A stretch of 36,804 bases of DNA from an uncultured Bacteroidales bacterium (GTDB taxonomy: Bacteria > Bacteroidota > Bacteroidia > Bacteroidales > Bacteroidaceae): assembly GCA_902772585.1 (NCBI GenBank), contig CACYBB010000022.1:1-36804 (forward strand), written 5' to 3'. How positions within the stretch are numbered: position 1 is the stretch's first letter; every line of letters starts with the position of its first letter. The notes under the pieces were generated by a model. That model did not search any database. It saw only the letters and a list, made by a program, of their open reading frames with translations, and had not been told where the DNA came from. This document shows positions 29,549 to 36,804 of this stretch, in pieces. The position numbers were made by a program, and so were the translations under genes.

Positions 29549-30499
29549 TTATATTCCTTGTCTATCTTTCGTCAACAATCTTTTCATCATTTCATCCCAT
29601 TTCTGCACTTCCGATTCGTCTTTTTCATAGAAGTTCTTTGTATGAATGAAATCAAAAGTCCATAGATTGCTGTATAGGTCAGATACTGAGATGCCTTGAT
29701 TTCGGATGTTATCCTTAATGTCACGCTCAGAGTTCTCGTCGTAAGTGATAATCGTCAAATGTCTGATGGGATTAGGGGCAGCACTTGCCACTTTGAAGAA
29801 CTCGCGGAAATAACAGAAGTCCATTTCGTTGATAGAGTGTCCAAAGAAGATAATCTCTTTTGCTTCCAGAATATTCCTTGCAATATGGTTTGCTTTCTTG
29901 AGTTGGTTGTATTTATACATGAATGACAGTTGTCTATTCACTTGTTCGCCTGCTTGCAAATCGCATCCCAATACGATATCGTTTTCCCTGAGACTACCAT
30001 GTACATAGGTAAACCAATGCTGACCTCCATTAAATATTTCTAGTTGGAGTGGCATTTTTAGGTATTGTTGTGGACTAGTATAGTTGAAGTAAATCTCCGT
30101 TGCGGTTAAAGGGCATTCTTTCAGGCGATAATAGAAATATGTGCTTAATTTATTCTTATCAGCGGTATAATTATTGGTTATGCGCTTTAGATAATTTGCC
30201 AAAGCCTTCTTTAGATGCTCGAACTCGGAGCGTACCATTCTAATCATGTTTTCATCAAAACCTTGATGATTTACCACATACTTATGTATCTCTTCTTCTA
30301 TATCAAACCAGTTTGAATTGTATGAAGCCTTTTGGATTTGCAACACCAATGAATTCTCACGTTCCTCTTCGAAATACATATTATGCATTCTACGCGCCAA
30401 GTCATGGAATTCTGGGCTATCAGCAAAGTCAGAGTACCTAGATGGGAGACCCATGTCCAAATCAAAACCATTACCTATGATCAGTGCCAACTCAGCCAT
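29549..30499 (-). CDS. AbiH-family abortive infection protein
   Basis: A 316-residue protein of the phage abortive-infection AbiH family. The family start is clear: 'LALIIGNGFDLDMGLPSRYSDF' (about 4-25, IGNGFD nucleotide-binding-like motif), followed by 'WFDIEEEIHKYV', 'YVHGS' (about 165) and 'EIIFFGHSINEMDFCYFREFF' (about 220-240). In Lactococcus AbiH blocks phage growth by killing or arresting the infected cell; the mechanism is not settled. Its start is 3 nt after the hsdS stop, so it is the last gene of the restriction operon. Base composition is lower in G+C than the left part of the window. Confidence 0.88.
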   Translation of the reverse strand: MAELALIIGNGFDLDMGLPSRYSDFADSPEFHDLARRMHNMYFEEERENSLVLQIQKASYNSNWFDIEEEIHKYVVNHQGFDENMIRMVRSEFEHLKKALANYLKRITNNYTADKNKLSTYFYYRLKECPLTATEIYFNYTSPQQYLKMPLQLEIFNGGQHWFTYVHGSLRENDIVLGCDLQAGEQVNRQLSFMYKYNQLKKANHIARNILEAKEIIFFGHSINEMDFCYFREFFKVASAAPNPIRHLTIITYDENSERDIKDNIRNQGISVSDLYSNLWTFDFIHTKNFYEKDESEVQKWDEMMKRLLTKDRQGI

Positions 30500-30502
30500 A
30501 CA

Positions 30503-31963
30503 CTACTTCTTTAGTTTATCAATCTCGCCAAGCACTTGCTCTAGCTTCTCTACAATGCGATGTTGCTCAGCAAGAGGAGGAAGAGGAATAAGCATATCAT
30601 TCACAATCTTTTGATTGATATTTTTTTGTGCTCCACCTGCAGCTTTTTCTTGCAGTTCCATTCTATTTGCTTGAATTGCATAATATATGTAATCAGTAAA
30701 AACAGATGGATTTGGAAACAAACCGCAAATAGCCTGATTCGTAGTCATTGGCAACTCAACAATAGAAGATTTCCCGATTGCATCATTACAATACATAGCA
30801 ACAAGTATAGTACCCTTGGGGAACAGTTTTGCAGAAGAGTGATTTAATCCCTCTTCAGATATACATTCATCTGTTTTATCAATATTCTTTTTTGTCAAAT
30901 CTCCCACCTTTACCCAAGGTATTTTGCCACCATAATATTCTGGATGTCCCTTTTCGGGTGTACCACCAGATGTAGTTTCATATAGTTGCTTGACCCTACA
31001 CCACTCCCAGCTTTCGGGGATTTCAAAGGGGATTTCTTCCTCGGAGATGGGTGTTTCAATGAGGTCTTTCTTTTTGAGTTTGCCTTCTTTTACTAGTTGC
31101 TCTTTTTCCTTGCGGATTTTGGCTAGGAGGACGCTGGCGGGTTCGTCGTTGGGGTCTTGGGGAACGAGACGGCCTTCTATGGCTTCTTGCAGAATGCTTT
31201 TCTTAAAGCGTTCTGGAAGTTCTGCATTCAATTTATTAAGTGCATCCTGAGCCTTGCCGTATTCCTCCACCTTTGGCAAAAGTTCTTCTATCTTTGCAAC
31301 AATGCGATATTGTTCGGCAAGAGGAGGAAGGGGTATTGCTAATTGTTCCCAATTACCTCTATTGATGATTGGAGTTGCTGTTCCTGTAGATTTTTCCTTT
31401 ATTGCGAGTAGGAAATAATCTGATTGCAATACATAATATATGAATTCTATCGCGCACACCAATGGAGTGATGGAATTAATTTGTTGGTTAAACGTAACAG
31501 GTTTATCAACAATCGCACATTTACCAATAGACCCACCTATACATACTTGAAGAATTGAACCCTTAGGAACAATCCTTCCATAATTTGCTCCAATTTTCGA
31601 AAGACCTTGCGTTTCACTTATTATTTGCCCATTTAACATATTGGCAGGTCCTAAAAACGGGATAAACGTTCCAAAATATTCTGGATGAGATTTTGATGGT
31701 GTCGTACCTGTTTCAGCAATACCAATATTTATTAATCTCACCCACTCCCAACTCTCAGGAATCTCAAAGGGTATTTCGTCCTCGGAGATAGGTTTTACTT
31801 CGAGGTCTTTCTTCTTGAGTTTGCCAGCCTTAACCAGTTGTTCTTTTTCTTTGCGGATGCGGGCAAGGAGGGCTGATGCGGGCTCGTCGTTGGGGTCCTG
31901 AGGTACCAAGCGGCCCTCAATGGCCTCTTGCAGTATGGCGTTCTTTAACTGTTGTGCGTTCAT
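30503..31963 (-). CDS. hsdS: Type I restriction specificity subunit (two target domains)
   Basis: The 486-residue DNA-specificity subunit has two target-recognition domains (about 73-215 and 320-460), each ending with 'IPLPPLAEQ(Y/H)RIV' and a helical spacer. Each is preceded by nearly identical segments of about 66 residues ('ILQEAIEGRLVPQDPNDEPAS...IPESWEW'). It sets the bipartite target of the methylase/nuclease complex. The DNA direct repeats (about 31010-31225 and 31750-31960) could recombine. TRD sequences are A/T-rich and look recently exchanged. Its start overlaps the truncated DUF1016 gene by 4 bp. No invertase or second hsdS is in the window. Confidence 0.93.
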   Translation of the reverse strand: MNAQQLKNAILQEAIEGRLVPQDPNDEPASALLARIRKEKEQLVKAGKLKKKDLEVKPISEDEIPFEIPESWEWVRLINIGIAETGTTPSKSHPEYFGTFIPFLGPANMLNGQIISETQGLSKIGANYGRIVPKGSILQVCIGGSIGKCAIVDKPVTFNQQINSITPLVCAIEFIYYVLQSDYFLLAIKEKSTGTATPIINRGNWEQLAIPLPPLAEQYRIVAKIEELLPKVEEYGKAQDALNKLNAELPERFKKSILQEAIEGRLVPQDPNDEPASVLLAKIRKEKEQLVKEGKLKKKDLIETPISEEEIPFEIPESWEWCRVKQLYETTSGGTPEKGHPEYYGGKIPWVKVGDLTKKNIDKTDECISEEGLNHSSAKLFPKGTILVAMYCNDAIGKSSIVELPMTTNQAICGLFPNPSVFTDYIYYAIQANRMELQEKAAGGAQKNINQKIVNDMLIPLPPLAEQHRIVEKLEQVLGEIDKLKK

Positions 31964-32352
31964 GCTTCGTCCTCGTCTTTGTCTACAATGTTTGCAAAAC
32001 GGGCTTTAGCAGCCTCAATAGATTTCTGAATCTGTTGCATCAGCACATGGCGTGGAGGTAGCTCTGTAAGATATTGAGCCACTTTAATGCCCGCATTGTC
32101 GAGTTGCAGCAGTTCGATTTGTAATTGTCGTGACACTGTCGCGACAATTTGTTTTCCATATTCAGCGCGCTGATTATCAAGCACTTCGCGGTTGATGCGC
32201 TCACCAATATGCCAATACATCATGGTGAGTTCGTAATTGGCAGTGGCAGCTACACGACCACGTGCCTGCTCAATAATCTGACGCAAATCCTGTATCAGAG
32301 ATTGTGTCGCAGGCTGCGCGACAATTTGATCATTCTTCTCTATATCGTTCAT
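31960..32352 (-). pseudogene. DUF1016 protein with its middle (nuclease) region deleted
   Basis: The 130-residue product begins as the DUF1016 N-terminal domain ('LIQDLRQIIEQARGRVAATANYELTMMYWHIGERINREVLDNQRAEYGKQIVATVSRQL', about 19-77). It then jumps to what looks like the far end of the family ('IELLQLDNAGIKVAQYLTELPPRHVLMQQIQKSIEAAKARF'). Full-length relatives have about 330-380 residues with a PDDEXK nuclease in between, so about 200 residues appear to be missing, in frame. It is not frameshifted and could still be expressed. It sits between hsdM and hsdS, the usual place for accessory genes in type I systems. Nuclease activity is not expected. Confidence 0.75.
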
Positions 32353-32363
32353 AATCGGTTTCC

Positions 32364-33866
32364 TTAATTAATTTCTATTCCCAACATCTGCTGGATTTCA
32401 GTGAGCGTCTGGTCGATCTTGGCATCGAGAGCGGTGCGCTTTTCGTGATACTGCTTGAGCAGTTCTTCGGGGCGGAGCACCTCTTCTTCTTCCTTAGGGA
32501 ACTTGCACTGGTCGAAGTTAAGACCTAGGTCCATCAACTCCTGGGCCGTGAATCGGCGCGACTTTTCGTCGCCACTCTCGGCGTCTACGATTTCCGCGCG
32601 GTTGTTCCACCACTCCATCATCGGGCGACAATGGTCTACCAGCATGGGCTTGGTCTTAGAGAAGTGCTTGTAGCCCTCGGGCATGTCCATACGATAGAAC
32701 CAGGTATCGCGGGTTGAGAATCCTTCCTTGGCACCTTCAGCCTTCACGTTGTCGAAAAACAAGATGTTTGTGGCTATCGACGTGTAAGGGGCAAAGATGC
32801 TACCTGGCAATCGGATGATGGTGTGCAGATTAAACTCGCGCAGAAGCTTCTCCTTGATGGCCAGTTTGGCATTGTCGGCTCCAAACAGGAATCCATCGGG
32901 CAGGATAACGGCAGCTCGGCCGTTCTGCTTCAATCGATACTCTATCACCACCATAAACAGGTCGGCCGTTTCGCTCGAAGCGAGGTCGCTGGGGAAGTGG
33001 CGCTTCACGTCGTTCTTCTCGTTACCGCCGTATGGTGGATTCATCAGGATTACGTCGAACTTATCATCGTCGGTATAGTTCAGCACATCCTTGGTGAGCG
33101 AGTTGCCATGATACACACGTGGCGAATCGATATCATGCAGAAGCATGTTGGTTACGCAAAGCATATATGGGAACTGCTTCTTCTCGATGCCATAGATAGA
33201 CTGGGCATATTGCTCACGATCCTCGGCGGTCTGCACCTTCTTGTCAAGGGCCTTAAGCCATGAGGTCAGGAAACCGCCCGTGCCACAGGCAAAGTCGGCC
33301 ACACGTTCACCTACCTTGGGATTGATGATTTCTGCCATGAAGTCTGTCAAGGCACGAGGGGTGTAGAACTCGCCTGCAGAGCCTGCACTCTGCATCTCCT
33401 TAAGGATAGTCTCGTAAATCTCGCCAAAGGCGTGACTCTCCTCATAGCTGCTCAGGTCGAGTCCATCAATCACGTTGATGACCTGACGCAACAACACGCC
33501 ATCCTTCATATACTGGTTGGCATCCTGGAATGTAGCACGCACTATGGCGCTTCGCATGGGGGTGTCGGGGGTTACCTCCAGTTCCTTCAAGGTGGGGAAC
33601 AAGGTATTGTTCACGAAGTCTAGCAACTTGTCGGCAGTCATTGCCTCGCCTGTACCATCGTCCTTCGCCCAGTTGCGCCAACGGCAATCTTCTGGAATAA
33701 AAGACTTGTAGTTGTCTTCGTTGAACTCCCAGTCGTTTTCTTTCTCGTCGTATACTTTCAGGAACAACATCCATGCTATTTGTTCTATTCGCTGGGCATC
33801 GCCATTGATACCAGCATCGTTGCGCATGATGTTGCGGATGTTCTTTACAAAGTTGGTTAAAGCCAT
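32364..33866 (-). CDS. hsdM: Type I restriction methylase subunit
   Basis: A 500-residue N6-adenine methyltransferase. After the helical N-terminal domain (about 1-140) come the SAM-binding motif I 'FACGTGGF' (about 192-199) and catalytic motif IV 'NPPY' (276-279). Conserved 'GEFYTPRALTDFMAEIINP', 'LFMVVIEYRLKQNGRAAVILPDGFLFG' and 'LPGSIFAPYTSIATNILFF' are also present. The C-terminal tail (about 430-500) contacts HsdS. Length is like EcoAI HsdM. It methylates the host DNA so HsdR does not cut it. It starts right after a 7/8-nt repeat tract. Confidence 0.96.
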   Translation of the reverse strand: MALTNFVKNIRNIMRNDAGINGDAQRIEQIAWMLFLKVYDEKENDWEFNEDNYKSFIPEDCRWRNWAKDDGTGEAMTADKLLDFVNNTLFPTLKELEVTPDTPMRSAIVRATFQDANQYMKDGVLLRQVINVIDGLDLSSYEESHAFGEIYETILKEMQSAGSAGEFYTPRALTDFMAEIINPKVGERVADFACGTGGFLTSWLKALDKKVQTAEDREQYAQSIYGIEKKQFPYMLCVTNMLLHDIDSPRVYHGNSLTKDVLNYTDDDKFDVILMNPPYGGNEKNDVKRHFPSDLASSETADLFMVVIEYRLKQNGRAAVILPDGFLFGADNAKLAIKEKLLREFNLHTIIRLPGSIFAPYTSIATNILFFDNVKAEGAKEGFSTRDTWFYRMDMPEGYKHFSKTKPMLVDHCRPMMEWWNNRAEIVDAESGDEKSRRFTAQELMDLGLNFDQCKFPKEEEEVLRPEELLKQYHEKRTALDAKIDQTLTEIQQMLGIEIN

Positions 33867-33868
33867 TA

Positions 33869-33943
33869 TATTTGACTATTTGACAATTTACTATTTGACT
33901 ATTTACTATTTGACAATTTACTATTTGATAATTTTCTATTTAT
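33869..33943. repeat. Alternating 7/8-nt repeat between hsdR and hsdM
   Basis: Units TATTTGAC (8 nt) and AATTTAC or TATTTAC (7 nt) alternate about nine times from just before the hsdM ATG to the hsdR stop. It resembles the heptamer arrays elsewhere in the window, and fills the whole gap. Unit number could alter the hsdM upstream region. Confidence 0.75.
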
Positions 33944-36306
33944 CCTATGCTATAGATTTCTTGTTCCAGTTCGTGAACGGCATCGAAGTACTGCTGATTG
34001 CCACCAAACAACTTGGCAATGCTGGCGGGTGAACCCATCTGACGGAAGGGGTCGAGGGTGAGCACCTTGCGATTCTCTAGCTGACTGATTCCTTCGTTCA
34101 TGTATTTGTCCAACAGGGCGTTAAGCACCTTCTGGGCTTCGGGACCATACTTGTGGAAGATGTCGCGCTTCTTTACGTTCTCTGCACGCTCCTTTCTGGT
34201 CAGGGGCTTCTGACCATAGGCCACATGACAGATGAAGTCGAAGTCATCGACATCAGTCATTCCCTGATCTTCCTTCAGCGCCTGCAGGTCGATACCGAAG
34301 TCGCGCAACAACTCCGTAATCTGGGTCTTGCGCCCAGCCTCGTTCCAACACAGAATGAAGTTGTCCAGACTGGCATAGGTATCCATGACGGTCTTCTTCG
34401 TATAGTCGGTAATGCTCTCCGTGCGGAGCAACTTACCATTGGAGTCATAGACGGAAACGGTCTTGCGGATAATCTCAACAGTACAGCCGTCCTTGTCGAC
34501 AATGGGAATGTCGTCATGGGCGAAACCCACATCGCCACTATCGCCAGTAGGGTCAACATCCCCAAAGTGCTTTTCGGGCTTTGGCCTGTCGGGAATATAA
34601 CCCTTGTCAACCTCAATAGGGCCATCCCAGTCGGGGTCGGCGAAGAGACGGGTGATGTTACGGAAGTCCATGATGGTGAAGTGGGTCTTGCCATCCTTCT
34701 CGCGGATGCGCGTGCCACGACCTACTATCTGCTTGAACTCCGTCATGGAGTTGATGCGCTGGTCGAGGACGATGAGCTTCACCATCTTGCAGTCCACACC
34801 CGTAGAGAGCAGTTTGCTGGTAGTGGCAATGACAGGTGTCTTGGAAGCCACGGAGATGAAATAGTCGAGCTTGGATTGTCCATAGGCATCGCTACCTGTG
34901 ATGCGTACCACGTAGTCAGGATACTTGCGACACATCGCTGCATTCTCGTTGGTCAAGGCTATGCGCATACGCTCGGCATGGTCCTCGTCTGCACAGAACA
35001 CAATGGTCTTCGCCATGGGGTCGGTACTCATCAAGTAGTTGGTGATTTCGTGCGCCACCTCGCGGATACGGTCTTCCAGTATGATGTTGTAGTCGTAGTC
35101 GGTATTATTGTATTCCCTATCTTCGATAAGGTTGCCAAAGATATCGCGCTGTCCTCTTGTGGGGCGCCATCTCTCGCCGATATTCGTGGTGATGTTGATA
35201 ACCTTGTAGGGTGCCAGGAAACCATCCTCGATGCCTTCTTTCAGACTGTACTTATAGAGAGGTTCGCCAAAGTAGGTGATGTTCGACTGGTAGCGGGTCT
35301 CCTTGGGCGTAGCAGTCATACCTAATTGGATGGCATCCTTGAAGTACTCCAGTATCTCGCGCCAGTTGCTATCGTCCTTGGCACTGCCTCGATGGCACTC
35401 GTCGACGATGACGAGGTCGAAGAATTCGGGCTTGAAGAGCTCCTTGTAATTCTGGGCACCCTCTTGTCCGATGAGCTGTTGGTAGAGGGCGAAGTACACC
35501 TCGTGGGCGGTGTCGGGCTGTTCCTTGTCTTTCTGATAACTAACCTTGTGAATGGTATTGGTCAGGGGCTTGAAGTCTTGCTCAATGGACTGGTCCACCA
35601 ACACGTTGCGGTCAGCCAGGTAGAGCACCTTCTTCACCAGTCCTGTTTTCAAGAGGCGATAGACTATCTGGAAGGCGGTATAGGTCTTACCCGTACCTGT
35701 GGCCATCACCAGCAACATACGTTTCTGCCCCTTTGCCACCGCATTGACAGTACGATTTACGGCATTGCGCTGGTAATAGCGTGGTGGGAAAATGTCCTGA
35801 CCACTGCAGTAGGGTTGGTTGATGACTGTCAACTCCTTGGCGGTAATGCCTGCGCCATCGTTGCTCTCATGCAGGAAACGGGCATACAACTCGTCCTTAG
35901 TGGGGAAAGCGGTCATGGGGATAGTACGCTCCGTGCCTGTCAGGAAGTCGTATTCCTGGAATCCAAAACCATTGGAACTATAGGCAAAGGGGATGTCCAT
36001 CATCTCGGCATACTCCTTGGCCTGCTGCATGCCGTGACTCACGGAGTGGTTGGCATCCTTGGCTTCGACAATAGCAATGGGGGTGGCACGATTGTAGTAG
36101 AGCATGTAGTCGGCAAACTTAGCCTTGCCACGCGCCACAAGATTTCCCCTCAGATTGATCTTACCATCAGTAAGTTTCACCTGAGCCTCCATAGAAATAT
36201 CCGTCAACGACCAACCCTTGTTGGTTATCGCTGGCGTGATGTATCTCAGCTTGATGTCTTCTTCGCTCAGCAGAAGGTCATCTATAGAGGGTGTGCTTGC
36301 GTTCAT
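33940..36306 (-). CDS. hsdR: Type I restriction translocase/nuclease subunit
   Basis: A 788-residue subunit with an N-terminal PD-(D/E)xK nuclease (Asp66 in 'FADYMLYY', Glu81 and Lys83 in 'AIVEAKDA'). The superfamily 2 motor has Walker A 'MATGTGKT' (201-208), box 'DECH' (302-305), motif III 'GMTATP', 'TTSKLLSTGVDC' and motif VI 'QIVGRGTRIRE'. Its length matches the EcoAI/EcoEI (type IB) group rather than EcoR124 (over 1000). It reels DNA past the complex and cuts it when it meets a block. It is the first gene of the operon and has an excellent promoter. Confidence 0.95.
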   Translation of the reverse strand: MNASTPSIDDLLLSEEDIKLRYITPAITNKGWSLTDISMEAQVKLTDGKINLRGNLVARGKAKFADYMLYYNRATPIAIVEAKDANHSVSHGMQQAKEYAEMMDIPFAYSSNGFGFQEYDFLTGTERTIPMTAFPTKDELYARFLHESNDGAGITAKELTVINQPYCSGQDIFPPRYYQRNAVNRTVNAVAKGQKRMLLVMATGTGKTYTAFQIVYRLLKTGLVKKVLYLADRNVLVDQSIEQDFKPLTNTIHKVSYQKDKEQPDTAHEVYFALYQQLIGQEGAQNYKELFKPEFFDLVIVDECHRGSAKDDSNWREILEYFKDAIQLGMTATPKETRYQSNITYFGEPLYKYSLKEGIEDGFLAPYKVINITTNIGERWRPTRGQRDIFGNLIEDREYNNTDYDYNIILEDRIREVAHEITNYLMSTDPMAKTIVFCADEDHAERMRIALTNENAAMCRKYPDYVVRITGSDAYGQSKLDYFISVASKTPVIATTSKLLSTGVDCKMVKLIVLDQRINSMTEFKQIVGRGTRIREKDGKTHFTIMDFRNITRLFADPDWDGPIEVDKGYIPDRPKPEKHFGDVDPTGDSGDVGFAHDDIPIVDKDGCTVEIIRKTVSVYDSNGKLLRTESITDYTKKTVMDTYASLDNFILCWNEAGRKTQITELLRDFGIDLQALKEDQGMTDVDDFDFICHVAYGQKPLTRKERAENVKKRDIFHKYGPEAQKVLNALLDKYMNEGISQLENRKVLTLDPFRQMGSPASIAKLFGGNQQYFDAVHELEQEIYSIG

Positions 36307-36331
36307 ATCCTTCGGTTAGTGAATCTGAATG

Positions 36332-36362
36332 CAAAGATACAAAATATATTGGAAACGGCAAA
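36332..36362 (-). promoter_or_regulatory. Promoter of the restriction operon
   Basis: On the minus strand TTTG (36362-36359), a 19-nt spacer and TATCTTTG (36339-36332): a complete match to the Bacteroidetes consensus. Leader of about 20 nt to the hsdR ATG. Confidence 0.85.
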
Positions 36363-36387
36363 GAAAAAAAAGAAGAAAAGTCACTTC

Positions 36388-36408
36388 GATTTCAGATGTC
36401 AGATTTCA
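36388..36408. repeat. Heptamer repeat shared with the primase gene end
   Basis: GATTTCA, GATGTCA, GATTTCA. A 23-bp stretch here (36391-36413) is identical, in inverse orientation, to 24924-24946 inside the last codons of the primase-helicase gene. Confidence 0.6.
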
Positions 36409-36465
36409 GTTTTTATTTTGATACCCACCAGAACTCGACAAACAAGCGGGAAGTAAGTATAAGAT

Positions 36466-36518
36466 AATATTATATATAATAATATTTAATTTTATAATTA
36501 TTATAATAATTATAAAAT
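36466..36518. repeat. Pair of A/T-only palindromes
   Basis: The first: AATATTAT (36466-36473), 5-nt spacer, ATAATATT (36479-36486). The second: a perfect 30-bp palindrome at 36489-36518 (14-bp arms around AT). The stretch contains no G or C from 36464 to 36518. It lies about 150-200 bp upstream of both the hsdR gene and the right-hand promoter. Use as a bidirectional terminator, replication site or insertion hot spot are all possible. The surrounding 36363-36630 has no gene that I can support. Confidence 0.7.
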
Positions 36519-36630
36519 CTATAATCAACCTGTCAGCTATATACCTACCACGCATTTTAAAAACTTCTGAATCCAATATGACTCATTCAAATGTAGTTGT
36601 GAATCTTTTCCATTTTCTTTACACAAATTA

Positions 36631-36662
36631 TTTGTTTATGTCTTTTCTCTTTAGTACCTTTG
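36631..36662 (+). promoter_or_regulatory. Promoter reading out of the right edge
   Basis: TTTG (36631-36634), a 20-nt spacer and TACCTTTG (36655-36662). The transcript should start near 36669 and would cover the 22-nt repeat array; its gene lies beyond the window. Confidence 0.8.
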
Positions 36663-36679
36663 CATTGTCGAAATGAGGG

Positions 36680-36767
36680 AAGTCTGATCGCTGAGAGAGA
36701 AAAGCCTTATCGCCTGCAGAGTTAAGTCTAATCACTCGAAGAGAAAAGCCTAAACGCTCAAAACGGC
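36680..36767 (+). repeat. Four 22-nt tandem repeats in a transcript leader
   Basis: Units begin at 36680, 36702, 36724 and 36746 and share the frame AAG(T/C)CT, then (A/C)TC or (A/C)GC-type words and AGAG near the end. Units 1 and 3 are closest to each other, as are units 2 and 4, so a 44-nt unit may have doubled. They lie just downstream of a promoter, with no start codon in a good frame before the window ends. The remaining leader to 36804 is C/A-rich without G after 36767. Confidence 0.75.
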
Positions 36768-36804
36768 AAAAAACAACACAAAAACCAAACAAACAACAAC
36801 ACAA

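Noticed and set aside
34153-36456. Two long plus-strand frames (376-390 codons) opposite hsdR
   Set aside because: They mirror the hsdR coding strand and have no domain or promoter; hsdR motifs are complete.
36680-36767. Possible CRISPR array
   Set aside because: The 22-nt units are contiguous with no spacers and vary along their length; no cas genes are present.

Overview
The window looks like chromosomal DNA of a Bacteroidales bacterium, most likely a member of the Prevotellaceae. This rests on the protein families present (DUF4492-CydA-CydB, a head-GIN/PspC/DUF5056 sigma-factor cluster, a PorE-like OmpA lipoprotein, ExbB-ExbD-ExbD, S24 and BT4734-like accessory genes). It also rests on repeated promoters of the Bacteroidetes type, TTTG-N19/20-TAnnTTTG. 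No tRNA, rRNA or CRISPR array was seen. Genus and species cannot be read from the window alone.

Left part (1-10.5 kb): the 3' end of an AraC-type regulator; a cytochrome bd oxidase operon on the minus strand (DUF4492, cydA, cydB); and a plus-strand operon encoding a coiled-coil membrane protein, a TolC-like outer-membrane protein, an HlyD-like adaptor, two ABC-2 permeases (no ATPase nearby), a small membrane protein and a cupin lipoprotein.

Middle (10.5-24.4 kb): a PorE-like TPR/beta-propeller/OmpA lipoprotein; a minus-strand envelope-stress-like cluster (head-GIN, DUF6249, PspC, ECF sigma, DUF5056); a plus-strand rsmF-like, thyA, cmk, folA cluster; a minus-strand exbB, tiny membrane ORF, exbD, exbD cluster; greA; a SpoIIE-type phosphatase; and a secreted GH43 glycosidase.

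Right part (24.4-36.8 kb) is accessory DNA, all on the minus strand. The first block (24.4-29.4 kb) looks like a replication or phage-type module: a UmuD-like self-cleaving S24 protease with an extra C-terminal domain, helically phased AGTTT repeats, a terminator and a fresh promoter, then a four-cysteine protein, a possible SSB-like protein, a hypothetical, a primase-helicase-like protein and a lysozyme-like 'P5' protein. The second block (29.5-36.3 kb) is a type I restriction-modification operon (hsdR, hsdM, a DUF1016 protein that has lost its middle, hsdS with two target domains) ending in an AbiH abortive-infection gene. The right edge holds AT-rich palindromes and a promoter followed by four 22-nt tandem repeats.

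Two repeat families run through the window. One is a set of 7-nt tandem repeats of differing sequence, between genes and inside genes. The other is a palindromic element of about 100-135 bp, inserted in frame once in the sigma factor and twice in the rsmF-like gene.
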